In this document: positions 5,951 through 6,319 of the stretch, one piece after another | Position numbering within the stretch: position 1 is the stretch's first letter | Layout of the letters: the number at the start of each line of letters is the position of its first letter | Assembly (NCBI GenBank): GCA_021813225.1 | Contig: JAKALH010000184.1 | Location: 1-6,319 of the forward strand | Length of the DNA: 6,319 nucleotides | Direction of reading: 5' to 3' | Origin: Chloroflexota bacterium | Lineage (GTDB): Bacteria > Chloroflexota > Anaerolineae > J036 > Brachytrichaceae | The notes under the pieces: generated by a model | Databases searched by the model: none | Told to the model about the DNA's origin: nothing | What the model saw: the letters and a program-made list of their open reading frames with translations, nothing else | Translations under genes and position numbers: made by a program

Positions 5951-6319
5951 TTATCGCCAGCCATACGGCCATGTGTGCACAAAGTCGTTCAGGAGCGGCC
6001 CGCCCCAGCGCACTTCCGGCTGGTCCTGCATCAACTGCCACTGGCGCGGATTGTCCAGGTTGCGCTGGAAGCCGCGACCGAACGAGCCGATCAGCGCCAG
6101 CATGTCCCAGTCGGCATCGATGAAAGTCACTGCGTCGAGCGCGCGGTTCAACGTGCTATCGCGCACCTCCATGTGCAGGTGCGGGCGCGAGGCGCATGTC
6201 AGGTCAGGGTCGCCGGTCAGTGCAACCGGTTGGCCGCGCCGGATGGTCTGGCCCGCGCGCAGGTCGGGTCGCTTGAGCAGATGGCCGTACAGAGATACAT
6301 AGCCGTTGGGGTGCGCGAT
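5951..6319 (-). CDS. M23-family peptidase (LytM/lysostaphin type), C-terminal part
   Basis: The last 122 residues of a peptidase whose N-terminus lies beyond the right edge; the frame is open to the window end with no need for an internal start. It shows HPNGYVSLYGHL, with the M23 active-site His at visible residue 13, a turn rich in Gly and Pro (RAGQTIRRGQPVALTGDP), and RPHLHMEVR with the HxH pair at residues 47 and 49 (catalytic and zinc-ligand histidines). The first zinc ligands (His and Asp) would be outside the window. Family members cut peptide cross-links of peptidoglycan, or act as activators when degenerate; the visible residues look intact. After the HLHMEVR strand, a tail of about 70 residues follows, rich in Trp and Asp, with FGRGFQRNLDNPRQW and GGPLLNDF. 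It lies 92 bases upstream of the lipoprotein gene, so a shared envelope transcript is plausible. Confidence 0.88.
   Translation of the reverse strand: MAHPNGYVSLYGHLLKRPDLRAGQTIRRGQPVALTGDPDLTCASRPHLHMEVRDSTLNRALDAVTFIDADWDMLALIGSFGRGFQRNLDNPRQWQLMQDQPEVRWGGPLLNDFVHTWPYGWR

Noticed and set aside
1..6319. CRISPR array, tRNA, rRNA, transposase or attachment sites
   Set aside because: No regularly spaced direct repeats, no tRNA-like cloverleaf or rRNA sequence, and no transposase or integrase motifs were seen in any frame.

Overview
The window is GC-rich bacterial DNA and reads best as a chromosomal fragment of a Chloroflexota (Anaerolineae-like) bacterium. This rests on gene style: a lipoprotein with a Thr/Pro-rich linker leading into a PD40/TolB-like propeller, an M23 peptidase with a long C-terminal tail, and a LacD-type aldolase beside a GatZ/KbaZ-type protein. 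No rRNA or other phylogenetic marker is present, so the assignment is an inference.

Left part (1-2054, plus strand): the last codons of an unidentified gene overlap by ATGA the start of a short subtilisin-like serine protease with an intact Asp/His/Ser triad and no visible signal peptide. About 330 bases without a gene follow. They hold overlapping small hairpins and a candidate sigma-70 promoter. Next comes a cytoplasmic protein made of two thioredoxin domains, the first with an unusual CEHC active site and the second with the classical CGPC. An inverted repeat follows it.

Middle part (2265-4623): a GatZ/KbaZ-family protein (tagatose-bisphosphate aldolase accessory subunit or tagatose-6-phosphate epimerase family) runs rightward and meets, head to head, a LacD/YihT-type class I ketose-bisphosphate aldolase running leftward. 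The roughly 100-base gap between their 3' ends carries two strong palindromes with competing alternative pairings, probably a bidirectional terminator or a dispersed repeat. The two genes may act in the same ketose-phosphate pathway, although they cannot share a transcript.

Right part (4680-6319, minus strand): the transcription order is a partial M23 (LytM/lysostaphin-type) peptidase, then the propeller lipoprotein, then the aldolase. The gaps are 92 and 56 bases, so they may be one operon. The peptidase-lipoprotein gap has a 48-base stretch whose minus-strand transcript contains no C and several G runs.

Most of the window is ordinary metabolic and envelope genes. I found no defence system, CRISPR array, mobile element or RNA gene. 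The items most worth checking are the pairing of GatZ-like and LacD-like proteins without a class II catalytic subunit, the coupled signal-less subtilase, the CEHC/CGPC double thioredoxin, and the two intergenic structures.
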